Part shown: one piece after another, positions 11,125-22,400 of the stretch | How positions within the stretch are numbered: the stretch's first letter is position 1 | Layout of the letters: the number at the start of each line of letters is the position of its first letter | Source: Luidia sarsii | Taxonomy: Eukaryota; Echinodermata; Asteroidea; Paxillosida; Luidiidae | Assembly: GCA_949987565.1 (NCBI GenBank) | Contig: OX465104.1 | Coordinates: 10,562,345 to 10,626,344, forward strand | DNA length: 64,000 nt | Direction: 5' to 3' | Notes under the pieces: model-generated | Told to the model about the DNA's origin: nothing | Seen by the model: the letters and a program-made list of their open reading frames with translations, nothing else | Databases searched by the model: none | Translations under genes and position numbers: made by a program

Positions 11125-11788
11125 CTGCCCCTCGTCCTCTCTATTTTCTTCGCCAAGACCCGTTTTTTTCCAAGCAATCTTTTCTCAGGATGTGACCGTG
11201 GAATTTCAATAGTCTTGGCTCTCATGTCACTCGTCAGCTTTCTATTCACTCTCGCTCTGCGAGATACATCGTCACTATAATACTAGGCTGTCCACGGTGT
11301 CTTCATCATCTTCCATGGATAATGATACAGCTCACCAAACGCTTGTTTTATTGCAGATGTTCTTTACATTGAGCACGCTTCACTACCCAACAAAATGCTG
11401 AAAAACTAATTAAATGTTTTGCATGGATTATTTCACAGGGCCAGGGAGGAAATAGAAAATGAAAAGTACATGTAAAAACTCACTTAATATTGAAACTAGT
11501 TAAAAAATCCCCCCAAAAGTCAAAAAATCCCCCAAATAACAGCAAAATACAAACAATAACAGCACCCATTCAGGACTGGCCAAATGCAAACTCAATCACA
11601 TTCATGTGGCTCCCCAAAATGCTGATAACGAAAACAACTATCATTCAGAATACAAAGCACAAACCAAAATATCACATAATACTCATCATTCAACAGGAAC
11701 AAAAAAAATTATCATAATGGACTCCAGCTGTTGGGAAATATTCACGTCAATTACGAATAAAAGATGAGGAACAAAAACCAATAAAATT
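11125..11788. other. Gene-free stretch
   Basis: The sequence is AT-rich, with A-rich runs around 11,490-11,720 that create a lysine/asparagine frame without protein character. I see no splice-supported exon or recognisable repeat. Confidence 0.5.
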
Positions 11789-12040
11789 GTGACCCGGCAC
11801 AGCATAATGAAGAATAACCCCCACTTTTGAGATTTTGAGGTTTTCTAATGATGTGAAAGAGTATACCATTAGCTTTCAAATGATATCAAAATATAATATC
11901 CTCTAATACTTAACGTTTCCGAAAATAAAAAAATAAATAAATTGATTTGTAATCGAATTGTGAAGATACTTTAACTTCAGGCGTTGTTTACTCAAAAAGT
12001 GTTTTGGTGGGATATTCCTCATGTCGTTGTGCTGGGTCAC
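11789..12040. mobile_element. MITE, GTGACCCGGCAC family, copy 3
   Basis: Ends are GTGACCCGGCAC and GTGCTGGGTCAC; AATT flanks both sides as a putative 4-bp target-site duplication. It shares the full interior with copies 1 and 2. Confidence 0.88.
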
Positions 12041-12916
12041 AATTTAGATGACAAACATCAAAGATATTCAAAGCTGCCTGAAATATTTTCATCAGGCACC
12101 GGGCAAAGCACTGAGCATTCAGTGTTTACCACGTCGAGTAAGGGCAAAACCTCTTTGAATTAGATGACAAACCCTCATAAAAACCCAGGGAAACGACTGA
12201 AAAGAGATAAACCATTACAATTTTGTTCTTCCGCACCGGTGCTGAAATTTGATGATGTTGACATCAATGGGATGATGATACTTTGACAGCATTTTGTTGA
12301 TAAGTAGTAGGACGATAATTAGCAGGAGTGATGAAACACGTTGAACTCTTCACAATCGTATTTTAGTCGTACGTGCTTGTTTATGACTGTGTATATAAAT
12401 AATCTGTAGTCATGGATGGTTTGAGTGCGGAGACACCATGTGGAAATAATCTCTTATTGAGAGTATACAGAATTATTATAAGACTGTGTGGATCTGAAGA
12501 GATCTATCTGTATGTAGATGATGACCTATAGAAGTTATTTACAAGGAGACAAACAGTATAAGAATCATGTCATGGAAGGTTTGACGAAAGAATAGCTATA
12601 GGCCTACGCGGGTATGTAAAATGAAACCTAGTATACTCAGTGGCGTTACTATAAGGGCCTCCCATGCACTCGCTTCAAATTCGATTAAAATGCAGATTGT
12701 GTTTTGAAGTGTCAGCCATGCGCACGACGTGTATGTACGTACTACTGTACGTACAGTACAGTACGTACGTGTAGACTCGATCAAGTCGTTTGGCGTTGGA
12801 GAGCCACTCGTTACCGGTACTCACGCACAGCGGAGCGCCGCCTGATGATAGTTATTATTAAAAGCCGATGGACTGGGCGAGTCTTTCATTCAGAGACCGC
12901 TTGAGATCGAGGGCCC
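12041..12916. other. Gene-free stretch with a partial SINE
   Basis: At about 12,060-12,160 the segment CATCAGGCACCGGGCAAAGC followed by GTTTACCACGTCGAG matches the tail of the tRNA-derived SINE seen at 55.2 kb. A GTACGTAC/CAGTACAGT palindromic patch is at 12,734-12,772. No coding exon is supported. Confidence 0.45.
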
Positions 12917-13313
12917 CAGTTGTGCCGGTGTCCTGCCAAAAAGTGTCCCTGCCAAATACTGTCCGCTCATTAGCATACTGATCGCTGATTGGTTAGCGTT
13001 AGGACTAGGATTAGGGTCGTTAGGGTTAGGGTTTGGATTAGAATTAGGATTGGGATTAGGATTAGGGTTAGGATTAGGGTTGTTTGGGTTAGGGTTAGCG
13101 TTACGGTTACAGTTAGGGTCCAACGGTACCAAAGTGCCCAAAGTTGCGTGTGTTAGGCCAGCAACCATACACAATACGTGTGTAGTGCGCAACCATACCC
13201 CAACCACGGTGGTTGAATGTCATACGTATTGGACCAATCAGCGATCAGTATGCTAATGAGTGGGCACTATTAATTTTGGCAGGGGACACTATTTGGCATG
13301 ACACCGGCACTGA
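12917..13313. repeat. Fold-back element enclosing telomere-like repeats
   Basis: The left arm (GCCGGTGTCCTGCCAAA, AGTGTCCCTGCCAAA, CTCATTAGCATACTGATCGC, TGATTGGT) is repeated in inverted order on the right, which ends GACACCGGCACT. Between the arms, 12,996-13,113 is an imperfect (TTAGGG)n-like array with ATTAGG and GTTAGG variants. It looks like a MITE that captured or generated an internal telomere-like tract, not a chromosome end. Confidence 0.8.
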
Positions 13314-14810
13314 ATAATGGAAGTTGTTCCCACTCGATCCAGCTCACCTTTCAGATGAGAAGCCTCTGGTCCTTTCGGGACAATTAAAAAAATAATAATA
13401 AGATCGTTACTATGCTAGGCCTATTTTGATGGCCGGCAGTGATCAAAATACAAATATCCTGGGGAATGTATGAGCCTACGAATCTTCCTGTGATTCTATA
13501 CGGAAAAATGAATAATTACTGCCTAGGGAATAGAGCCAACAATATTGCCTCAGAAGTGAAGCCATAGGCCCTATATGGGCAGTAATAGTATTATTACTGG
13601 TGTGCATCTAAGCTTGTCGTGAATCAAAATTCAGTCGCTTGACCTTCATTGGATTGCAGCTTTTGATGGATGGTTTTCGCTTTATTACCTCGTCTTCCGA
13701 TCAGTCCATGCATTACTGCAATATCCTTTCTGGAACAGCAGCCACCCATCATCCAAATTTGTTTGAAAGCAAATTAAAAACACCCCAATCCATCTTGTTG
13801 ATAACACTGAAATCTCAACGGGCACCAAATAGGCCTACCACCCATTCATTCAAAACGATTGCAATAATAATAGACTCCATCATTAATTTTTTTACACAAT
13901 GAAACAATTAAAAGCCATCACGGCAGCGTTCTCGTCTGTTAAAAAGAAATGACTTCGAAATTGTGTACTTCTCTTCCCCTGTAGCCTGGGCTGGATGTGG
14001 ATTATAATTACCGCATCATTGGCCGTGCACATGTCTAGCAACTTGAAATGGCGAAGTATACATGCACATAACATTAACACGCAGCCAAAAGGCGCCACGA
14101 AAGGTATAATGTAATGCTGCTATATAACAACTGGATTTGCACACAAAATGTACCCACAAGCAAAAACATCCTCCGTGCGTGCACTATGTATGCAGTCGTG
14201 CAGTCGGCCGTCATCACCATTCCTGGCGTGCATATCATTACATTTTTTTTTGCACGGGTGCTAAGACGACATGCCCAACTTAGCTGTAGTCATTATTTTC
14301 AAGCTGCTCCGAGCTACCTCGCCGAAAAAAATTCCCCGGGAGAGGTAGCGAGAGAATGTGACAACGTAGGGCCTACGGTTGAGTTGAGGCTTCCGCCAAA
14401 CCATCTTTTAAAAAAACCCACCCACCGATAACAGGCAAATCGTCCTCTCAAATCATGAGGCCGTTTTTCATGATTTATTTCAAGGCCCTGTTAGGATGGA
14501 GTGTCTGCAGAAATAACGTAGCAGTTTTTTTTAGACAGGTCGTTTTGTCAGCAATAAAGATACTGGACTACCGGCCTACCTTGTTTGGTCTGAATTTCAC
14601 CCTGACGTTGCGTAGTGGTAAACACGTGAAGCCATATGCTCGCTAGCCACTGAGACACTTTGCAAGTATAAGCCTATAGGCCTAGTCCGCGCGCGCTGAG
14701 CTTCACGCACGTTCGATGCAACATGTCATCTTCCAACTGAGAATAATAAGACTTGGGCGACTAAACTCGTTCCAGTCTCCCCGGCTTTTACCTTTTTAGC
14801 ATTATAATTA
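13314..14810. other. Gene-free stretch
   Basis: The DNA is moderately AT-rich and has no splice-supported exon. Open frames of 60-105 codons occur but lack protein character. No clear tandem or inverted repeat was seen. Confidence 0.45.
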
Positions 14811-14811
14811 T

Positions 14812-15064
14812 GGCCATTTTCGAAACGAAGGTTTGGGCTCATTGATCGGCCTTAGGCTTCGGTCATATTAATGTTTATCTTACTCATCACAGACATCAGT
14901 AGAAACAAGGGTTTGTCTTCAGTTTCTTGGGCATACCTGTGGCCAACAATTAAACCATTCGGTGAAAAAAACCCACCTGGATTTCGCTGAGTCAGGTTTT
15001 ATCAGCCGACGGAGACGAAGCTGGCCTGAGCCCGAGCCTAAGCCTTCATTTCGAAAATGGCCTT
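14812..15064. mobile_element. MITE, GGCCGTTTTCGAAATGAAGG family, copy 1
   Basis: The left end is GGCCATTTTCGAAACGAAGG and the right end CCTTCATTTCGAAAATGGCC. Copies 2 and 3 lie at 40.5 and 42.8 kb. They share GGCTTCGGTCATATT-type and CCTAAGCCTTCATTT blocks. There is no coding capacity. Confidence 0.75.
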
Positions 15065-15419
15065 TGAATATTACGAATAGTTTGTTTTTCGTGACTTCGC
15101 TGCATGCACAGTGAACGACGAAGAATACCGCACGGCTTTCGAATTATCTTAGAAATAAGCTGTTTTCAAGCATTTTTGAGGGCCTGTGTAGGGCCGGGGG
15201 CATATTTGAGCTACAATGCGAAAGAGATCGTTCTAATGTAGAAATCAATAAGCTGTAGAGGAATACAGGGCAAGCGGACACTGCAGTAATATTCATGGTG
15301 ATTATTATTCATCGTTTCTTCATTACATGTATTATTTTTTTTGTTTTCACCAGCATCGAGCTAGGCGTTTGACCAAAACAAACCTGTCGAGGGCGCTATA
15401 TTTTATTACAGGCATGAGT

Positions 15420-15443
15420 CACGGACGTGTATACACGTCCGTG
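15420..15443. other. Perfect 24-bp palindrome
   Basis: Twelve bases beginning CACGGACG are followed immediately by their exact reverse complement, with TATA at the centre. It is about 1 kb upstream of the ERCC6 start codon. No function is known to me. Confidence 0.85.
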
Positions 15444-16407
15444 GCATGCGTGGGTGCCTCAACAAATATCTGATATTAGACACTTGGTGGCGCCCTGTAT
15501 TATGTCATCATCGAGTGTAATCACAGCGATCGGTATCACTTTGTCCTTGACCGCTTCACGATATCTGTTTTTTTCTTGTTCGTCTGAGCAGCAGAGACAC
15601 GTCTGGACATGGTGAGAAGGTGCGGATGGTATTTCATCGTACTGGTGACAAAATTAATCCGAAGTCGGTGCCGAATAAACGAATGATCACATAAATTGCA
15701 GAATGCTGGTACTGGCCGCTGCTTAGTCAAGTTACACAGGCCAGCCCATCCTATGCCTATGCGAGTATGCCTATGGTGTTAATCATAATTAATAATAGTA
15801 TTAGTAATAGTAATACTAATATTAATAACTAAATAAGTAATACAAGTGATAAACTAATATAACGTATAATATTAAATTATGTCTGTTTCTGCTAGTATTG
15901 AAACATCAGGCTCTCAGAATATTTTGATTTTTTTTTAAATGAAAGTTTGCCGAAATTAAGCAGCAGCTCCCTTAACTCTTAACTTCCCTTAAGGCCTTAT
16001 TTTACACTTATCTCATTCTTCCATTGAAAATTAAAACAAAAGAAGGGATATGACAGAGTATAGTATAAGTTTACCTTTATTACAAGGCTTGAACCAAACT
16101 TCCAAAGATGGCAGACCAAACACCATTGCACTATCATTGGAATCAGCCCTAGGAGTAGAAATCTCAGACAAAGCACCACTCTGTGTGGGCGAGTGTATCC
16201 TGAGATTTCTCATGCTTACCAGTGCCGCAGTGTTGAAAAAGTAAAAAAAAAACTCCCTTTCTTTTCTTTCAGAAAAAAATAACCGATTGAGACTGAGTGT
16301 TCCGGCGGCATTGTGGTGGTGCTCAAGCACCCAGTGGCAGTGGGACATTCATGATACTTCATCAGAGGCTACGTCTGCTCAAATAGCGCCTGTGGGTTCT
16401 GCGGGAA
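15444..16407. promoter_or_regulatory. Upstream region of ERCC6
   Basis: This is the DNA immediately before the ERCC6 start codon. It is AT-rich (AATAATAGTATTAGTAATAG-type runs at 15,785-15,880) until the last 100 bp, which become GC-richer. I do not see a convincing TATA box, and the transcription start cannot be placed. A 37-codon frame at 15,502-15,615 is discussed under rejected items. Confidence 0.3.
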
Positions 16408-16492
16408 ATGTCCGCAGCGGCGGAGAGCTGCTCTGCTGAGATGTCCAGCAATGGCACCGCGGGGATTGACGTCTCTTCAGCCGTGATGGAAG
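16408..16492 (+). CDS. ERCC6: ERCC6 coding exon 1
   Basis: It encodes residues 1-28 ([16 protein letters not shown]...) and ends in phase 1 at a GTGCGT donor. A second in-frame ATG at codon 12 is the alternative start; the first is preferred because it is the 5'-most in the exon. The first coding residues are not conserved with vertebrates, so this exon rests on phase and position. Confidence 0.75.
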
Positions 16493-19400
16493 GTGCGTTC
16501 ATAACAACAAATTTTGTCCTGGGGCCGATTTCATAAAGCTCTGCGACGCGTCGTAAGTTAAGAAGAGCTTTATGAAATCAGCCCCTGGTGCAATTAGTGA
16601 CAAATTAGTTTGTCGTCTTCTTTAAGCTGTCCACTTAGTGGACGTGAATCGGACATTTTAAGGATCTGCAGTCGATTTCACCAAATTCTTCGTAACTTAC
16701 GATCAATCGCAAGGCGATGAGCGATGCAAGGAAACCGTACAGTTGATCACAACTAACGATGGGTTCTCCATGGATCGTAAGTTGAGTTACGATGCATCGT
16801 GAGGCTTTGGGAAATCCACCCCTGATATCCTAGCAGGAACTTTTGCTGCTGTCTTGGAGACGGCTCCTGCTCAGAACCAAACCTCAGGCCCTCTAAAGTT
16901 CTTGAGATCTTCTTACCACATTTAAGTCAGTACCGGTAAGCGGTTATGAAGTTAATACAAAAACTGTTGCAAATTGCTCACTGACTAAAATGACCTGCAA
17001 TACACATTACACAAATCTCAAAAATTAGAGGGCCTGACGTTTTGATCCCAGCAGGACCTGTCTCAAATTCTCAAAAGGCAAAGAGAAAGGTGCTGCTAGG
17101 ATCGAAACGTCAGGCCCTCTCATTTTTGAGTAAGCGGTTTGCACTGTTTTCGTGTAACTCATCTCAACGGTCATAGTGAATGTCTTTCTTTCTTCTGTTT
17201 GTGCTTGTGTACAGAGGGTGGGTCGTTCAGGGATGGAGGCTCGCAGCTCCGAGGAGCCAACCAGGCCAGTGTTATTGACGACATCCCTCCGGATGCTCAG
17301 ACTCGGGACCCATCGAGCAGCTTTGGGTCAAGGCCTCGTGGAAGCAGTCTATTGGGAGGCGGTGACGAGCAGACGCTCGCCTCAGACGCCCGATCTAGTG
17401 GCTCGTCCGCCTCACCGAGCTCGTCCGGAAGCGGTCCGGACAAGAATCGAGTCGGCAGCACCGTCCTCGTGATCGGGGCCGGTCCTCGCCTCTCCGTTCC
17501 TCCTGTGGAGGAGTCGTCGGGGTCATCGTCGTCGAGGCAGGAGGATGCCCCGGGGCCGACCGACTCTGCCAGTGCCCGGCCCTCGGACGCGATGGAGTCC
17601 ATCTTCAGCGTGGACACCAGCCGCATCCCCTCGGTGCCCCAGGGGCTGCAGGCGGCCGAGCTCCAGGGGCTGGAGGGGGTGAGCGTCTTCAACCAGGCCG
17701 AGTTTGAGCGCGGCGTCCTTGAGCAGGTGGACCAGGCCATGTCCGTCCGGCAGCAGGCGGCCGACCGACAGAGGGCCGAAAAGGAGCTGGACAGGGTGCT
17801 GACCGATATCAGGTGAGGAGGAGGGTGGAGTGAGGGATGGGGAAGAGAGGGAGGGAGGGAGAGGGAAGGGTGGGGTAAGAGCTGGACAGGGTGCTGACCG
17901 ATATCAGGTGAGGAGGAGGGTGGAGTGAGGGATGGGGAAGAGAGGGAGGGAGGGAGAGGGAAGAGATGGAGAGGGAGGGAGGGAAGGGTGGGGTAAGAGC
18001 TGGACAGGGTGCTGACTGATATCAGGTGAGGAGGAGGGTGGAGTGAGGGAGGGAGGGGAACATGGTGCTGACCGATATCAGGTGAGGAGGAGGGTGGAGT
18101 GAGGGATGGGGAAGAGAAGAAGGGAGGGAGAAGGAAGAGATGGAGAGGGAGGGAGGGAAGGGTGGGGTAAGAGCTGGACAGGGTGCTGACTTATATCAGG
18201 TGAGGAGAAGGGTGGAGTGAGGGATGGGGAAGAGAGGGAGGGAGGGAGAGGGAAGAGATGGAGAGGGAGGGAGGGAAGGGTGGGGTAAGAGCTGGACAGG
18301 GTGCTGACTGATATCAGGTGAGGAGGAGGGTGGAGTGAGGGATGGGGAAGAGAGGGAGGGAGGGAGAGGGAAGAGATGGAGATGGAGGGAGGGAAGGGTG
18401 GGGTAAGAGCTGGACAGGGTGCTGACCGATATCAGGTGAGGAGAAGGGTGGAGTGAGGGATGGGGAAGAGAGGGAGGGAGGGAGAGGGAAGAGATGGAGA
18501 GGGAGGGAGGGAAGGGTGGGGTAAGAGCTGGACAGGGTGCTGACCGATATCAGGTGAGGAGAAGGGTGGAGTGAGGAATGGGGAAGAGAGGGAGGGAGGG
18601 AGAGGGAAGAGATGGAGAGGGAGGGAGGGAAGGGTGGGGTAAGAGCTGGACAGGGTGCTGACCGATATCAGGTGAGGAGGAGGGTGGAGTGAGGGATGGG
18701 GAAGAGATGGAGAGGGAGGGAGGGAAGGGTGGGGTAAGAGCTGGACAGGGTGCTGACCGATATCAGGTGAGGAGGAGGGTGGAGTGAGGGATGGGAAAGA
18801 GAGGGAGGGAGGGAGAGGGAAGAGATGGAGAGGGAGGGAGGGAAGGGTGGGGTAAGAGCTGGACAGGGTGCTGACTGATATCAGGTGGGGAGGAGGTGGG
18901 TTGAGGGAGGGAGAGAGGGGGACAGGGCGCTGACCGATATCAGGTGTGGAGAAGGGTTGAGTGAGGGAGGGAGGGGAACAGGGTGCTGACTGATATCAGG
19001 TTGGGAGGAAGTGGAATGAGGGATGGAGGGAGGGGAAGAGAGGAAGGGAAGGAGGGAGAGGGAAGAGATGGAGAGGGAGGGAGGGAAAGGTGGGGTAAGA
19101 GCTGGACAGGGTGCTGACTTATATCAGGTGAGGAGGAGGTGGAGTGAGGGATGGAGGGAGGGGAAGAGAGGGAGCGATGGAAGGAAGGAGTTATAAGGGA
19201 GAGAGGAATGAGTGAGGGAAGGGAGGGAGAGAGAGAGGGAAGGGAAGGATGGGGGATGATGGAGAGGGAAAAGAGAGAGTAAAGAGAGAGTGGAGAGGGA
19301 GGGAAGGGACAGGCTGAGAGAGAGGGGGAAGGGAAGGAAATGGTGGTGGTCTGGTGGAGGGAGGGAGAGAGGGATGAGGGAGAGGGAAATATGAGTGACT

Positions 19401-22400
19401 AAAGAGAGGGAAGGAGGGGGTGAGCGAGGGAGAGAGTGAAATAAGGGAGAGAAGAAGGGAGGAAGAGAGGGAAGAGGGAAGATCTAGAGAGAGAGAAGAT
19501 CTAGTGAGATGAATATCTAGTGAGATGAATCAGATGCATCACCATTGCATTTGATGAAGTCGTGCTGGTTGTTGCTATGCAAGTTACGAACTCTACCCAA
19601 CTGGTTAGTGCTAGTTGCTATTGTCCATCAGTAAGACTAACAAGTCTATGATTACATATCTGTGGTCTACTCCAATGTTAATCAGTGTACCAGGCCCTTT
19701 TACAGAGTGAGGAATGTGTTTTTGTGTCCATGTCTGTGCAGGTGCTGCAAGAAGGAGCTGGCTCACGTGGACAGACAGGTCTCCCTGGCCAGTGCCAAGT
19801 CCAACCTGTCACCCATGACCTTTGCCCAGAAGGAGATCCAAAGGACCCTGGTCTCTATGCGCACCAAGAGAGAGAACAAGGTACCGGCAGCCAGCCCTCT
19901 AGCCAAGTGGAAAGTTTGCAGTGGGAAATCTCTCTTGGAGAGGCTCTGAAAAGGGCCTGTAACTCAATATGTTAGGCAGTATGCAGGGATGTGAGACTTC
20001 CGAAAATTTCCAGATTTCCAGAAATGGCGTGATTCTTGTTCAGATTTCCTGATCAGATTTTTGTTCAGATTTGTTTATCTGTTAAAGCCCTAAAGAAACT
20101 GAAGGGCGCCTGCACCCCTGCCGTGAATCTCGCAATCGCATCTCTCGGTTGTGTAAGTGCTCACTCGCAGTCACACAATTTATTGGCCTTCGGTAATTTT
20201 CAGGAAAATGACTTCGTCGGTCACTTACATCCCTGTTAAGCTGTTTCTCTCTTTGTTTTAGAATAGCCAAGAAAATTGGACTGGACTGGAACTTGAACCT
20301 GGGATCTCTGACTTAACGCACAAGCATTCAAGATGGCCAGCCGTATTTCACTTGATGCTTGCTGCCCTCAACTTGTATTCCAATCACGGGTGCTTGGCAT
20401 ATAAAATCGGAGTGGTACCTGGCTGGAAACCTGATTTTATTTGGCAAGGCTTTTCATGCTTATCCCATATCTGCCGAGTTACGGGATTTCCCGTAGGACG
20501 CAGAAAAGCTACAAATGCCGAACTTCGTGAGAATTCCGCGGGCTATTTCTAGGTTTGTGAAAATGATTGTGGTATCCCATTCACAAATCTTGGTGCTTCA
20601 GCGGCTCTATGGAATTGCTGCCTAGGCCTCTAAGAGCCATTCTTGGTCTCTCCTTCCCTCAGGCCAAGCAGCTCAAGACTCTTCGGGCTCGCCAGCGTTC
20701 CCTCCTTGCCAAGCTGAGTGGCTCGGACGTAGGTCTGCACGCCTCCGACGATGAGGAAGGTGAGCTAAGGGCTAAAATCATGATGGATTTATTCCGCAAA
20801 CCTCCTTGAACATATTTCAAATTTCCAAATATGAAAAAATCAACATTAGCAAAGCAGTATAACCAAAATCAGACAATTTATTTTTGATCGCCTCATTCCA
20901 CCTACGCAACTTTCAGTCGTCTTGTGCATGGAAAAGGACTGTGTAACTCAAGATATCTAAACATTGACTTGGCAGTCATGTGGTGGTAATTATATGTCCA
21001 GTGGGGCTTACCCGTGACGATTTCTTGTCGCCCGTCTTAGATGAGGAGGATAGCAATGTGCAGACCTATCAGAGTCTACTGGGCAACAGTCCGGACCCGG
21101 AGGGGATCCCCACCAGTCCCAAGGTGGAGACGGAGCGGGAGAGACTGATCCGTCTGGGCGAGATGACACCCTTCGGCTCCACCGTCCAGTCCCTGGCCGC
21201 TCCCGCCCCTGGACCCCGCCCCGTCCCCGTCCCCGCCCTGACCGACTTTGAGAAGTTCATGGCCCAGAAGACGGCCGACGACATGACCCGTCGGAAGAGG
21301 AAGCCCGCGCCCAAGAAGAAGCCGCGGCCGAAGCCTCCCGAGGCGCCCGCCAAGCCGACGCCAGCGCCTCGGGAGCGGGGCCCGGGAGGCGGAGGCCGGA
21401 CATCGGAGGCCGCTCGGGAGAGGCAGCGGGAGAGGCAGCGGGAGAAGCCGAAGCCAAAGAGGGAGTCGGGAAAGCTCCGACCGACGGAAACGCCGACCGA
21501 CAGGAGGCCTCCCGGCAAGCCCGCTGCGGGCGAATCTTCAGACGAGGAACCCTACTTTGCCTACAAGCCCGTGCGCGAGGAGTCCTCGAGCCTGCCCAGG
21601 GCGGGCGGCAAGAGGCGGAGGAAGACGCAGCGGGACTTGCGGCCGAACTGGGGCAGCGACGCCGAGCTGAGCGACAGAGGGGACGCGTCGGACGACGAGG
21701 ACGACGAGGAATACACGCCGGGCTTTGACGATTTCGCGCAGCGCTCGGACGACGGTAAGCAGACCACGCTAGACAAAAACGGGGAGAGACGAATGAGGCT
21801 CGTTGGATGTTTGCATCCTCAAATTTCTACTCATACTTTGGCCGCCATTTCAAGACAAAAGTCCACTGCAAATTGTTTAAATCATCAGTGGAAAGCTTTC
21901 TGTTAAATCCAAAAATGATTACAGCCCGTTTTATCCAAGTTGAGCTTGACCTTGGCCTCATCAAATGCTTCATGGCTTGAATCCCCTCCTCCAGTCCAAC
22001 AACCCACAGCTATCAGGAGTCGTTATCGCCTCTCAGTCAAGAGCGGTGCCTGATCCCACATGGCCAACAGTATGGCCCCCATGAACAACAGCACATAGTC
22101 CAGACTGTGCTCAAGCTCCTTTTGCAGTGAAGGGATTGTAGAGATGTACTTCACACTGTCCTAGTGTAGGAATGTGTAGGATTGAGGGCACATGGTACAA
22201 ATGTAGTTGATACATAGTAGGAATTTGCAGGATTTTGTCACTGTAGGAATAATGCAGGATACAGGTTACAAGGCCCAATGTGATGGAGGATGATTCTGTA
22301 GGATTGAGGGCATGTGGAGTTTTTTGTCACTTGAGGAAAATGTAGGGTCCTGCAGCCGATTTCACGAAACTTCAAATGTTGCGTACGCAACATTTTGTTG

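Noticed and set aside
12996..13113. True telomere
   Set aside because: The array is degenerate, internal, short and enclosed by inverted arms.
15502..15615. 37-codon frame MSSSSVITAIGITLSLT with a membrane-helix look, near a GTGAGA
   Set aside because: One hydrophobic stretch is weak evidence and no partner exon precedes ERCC6.
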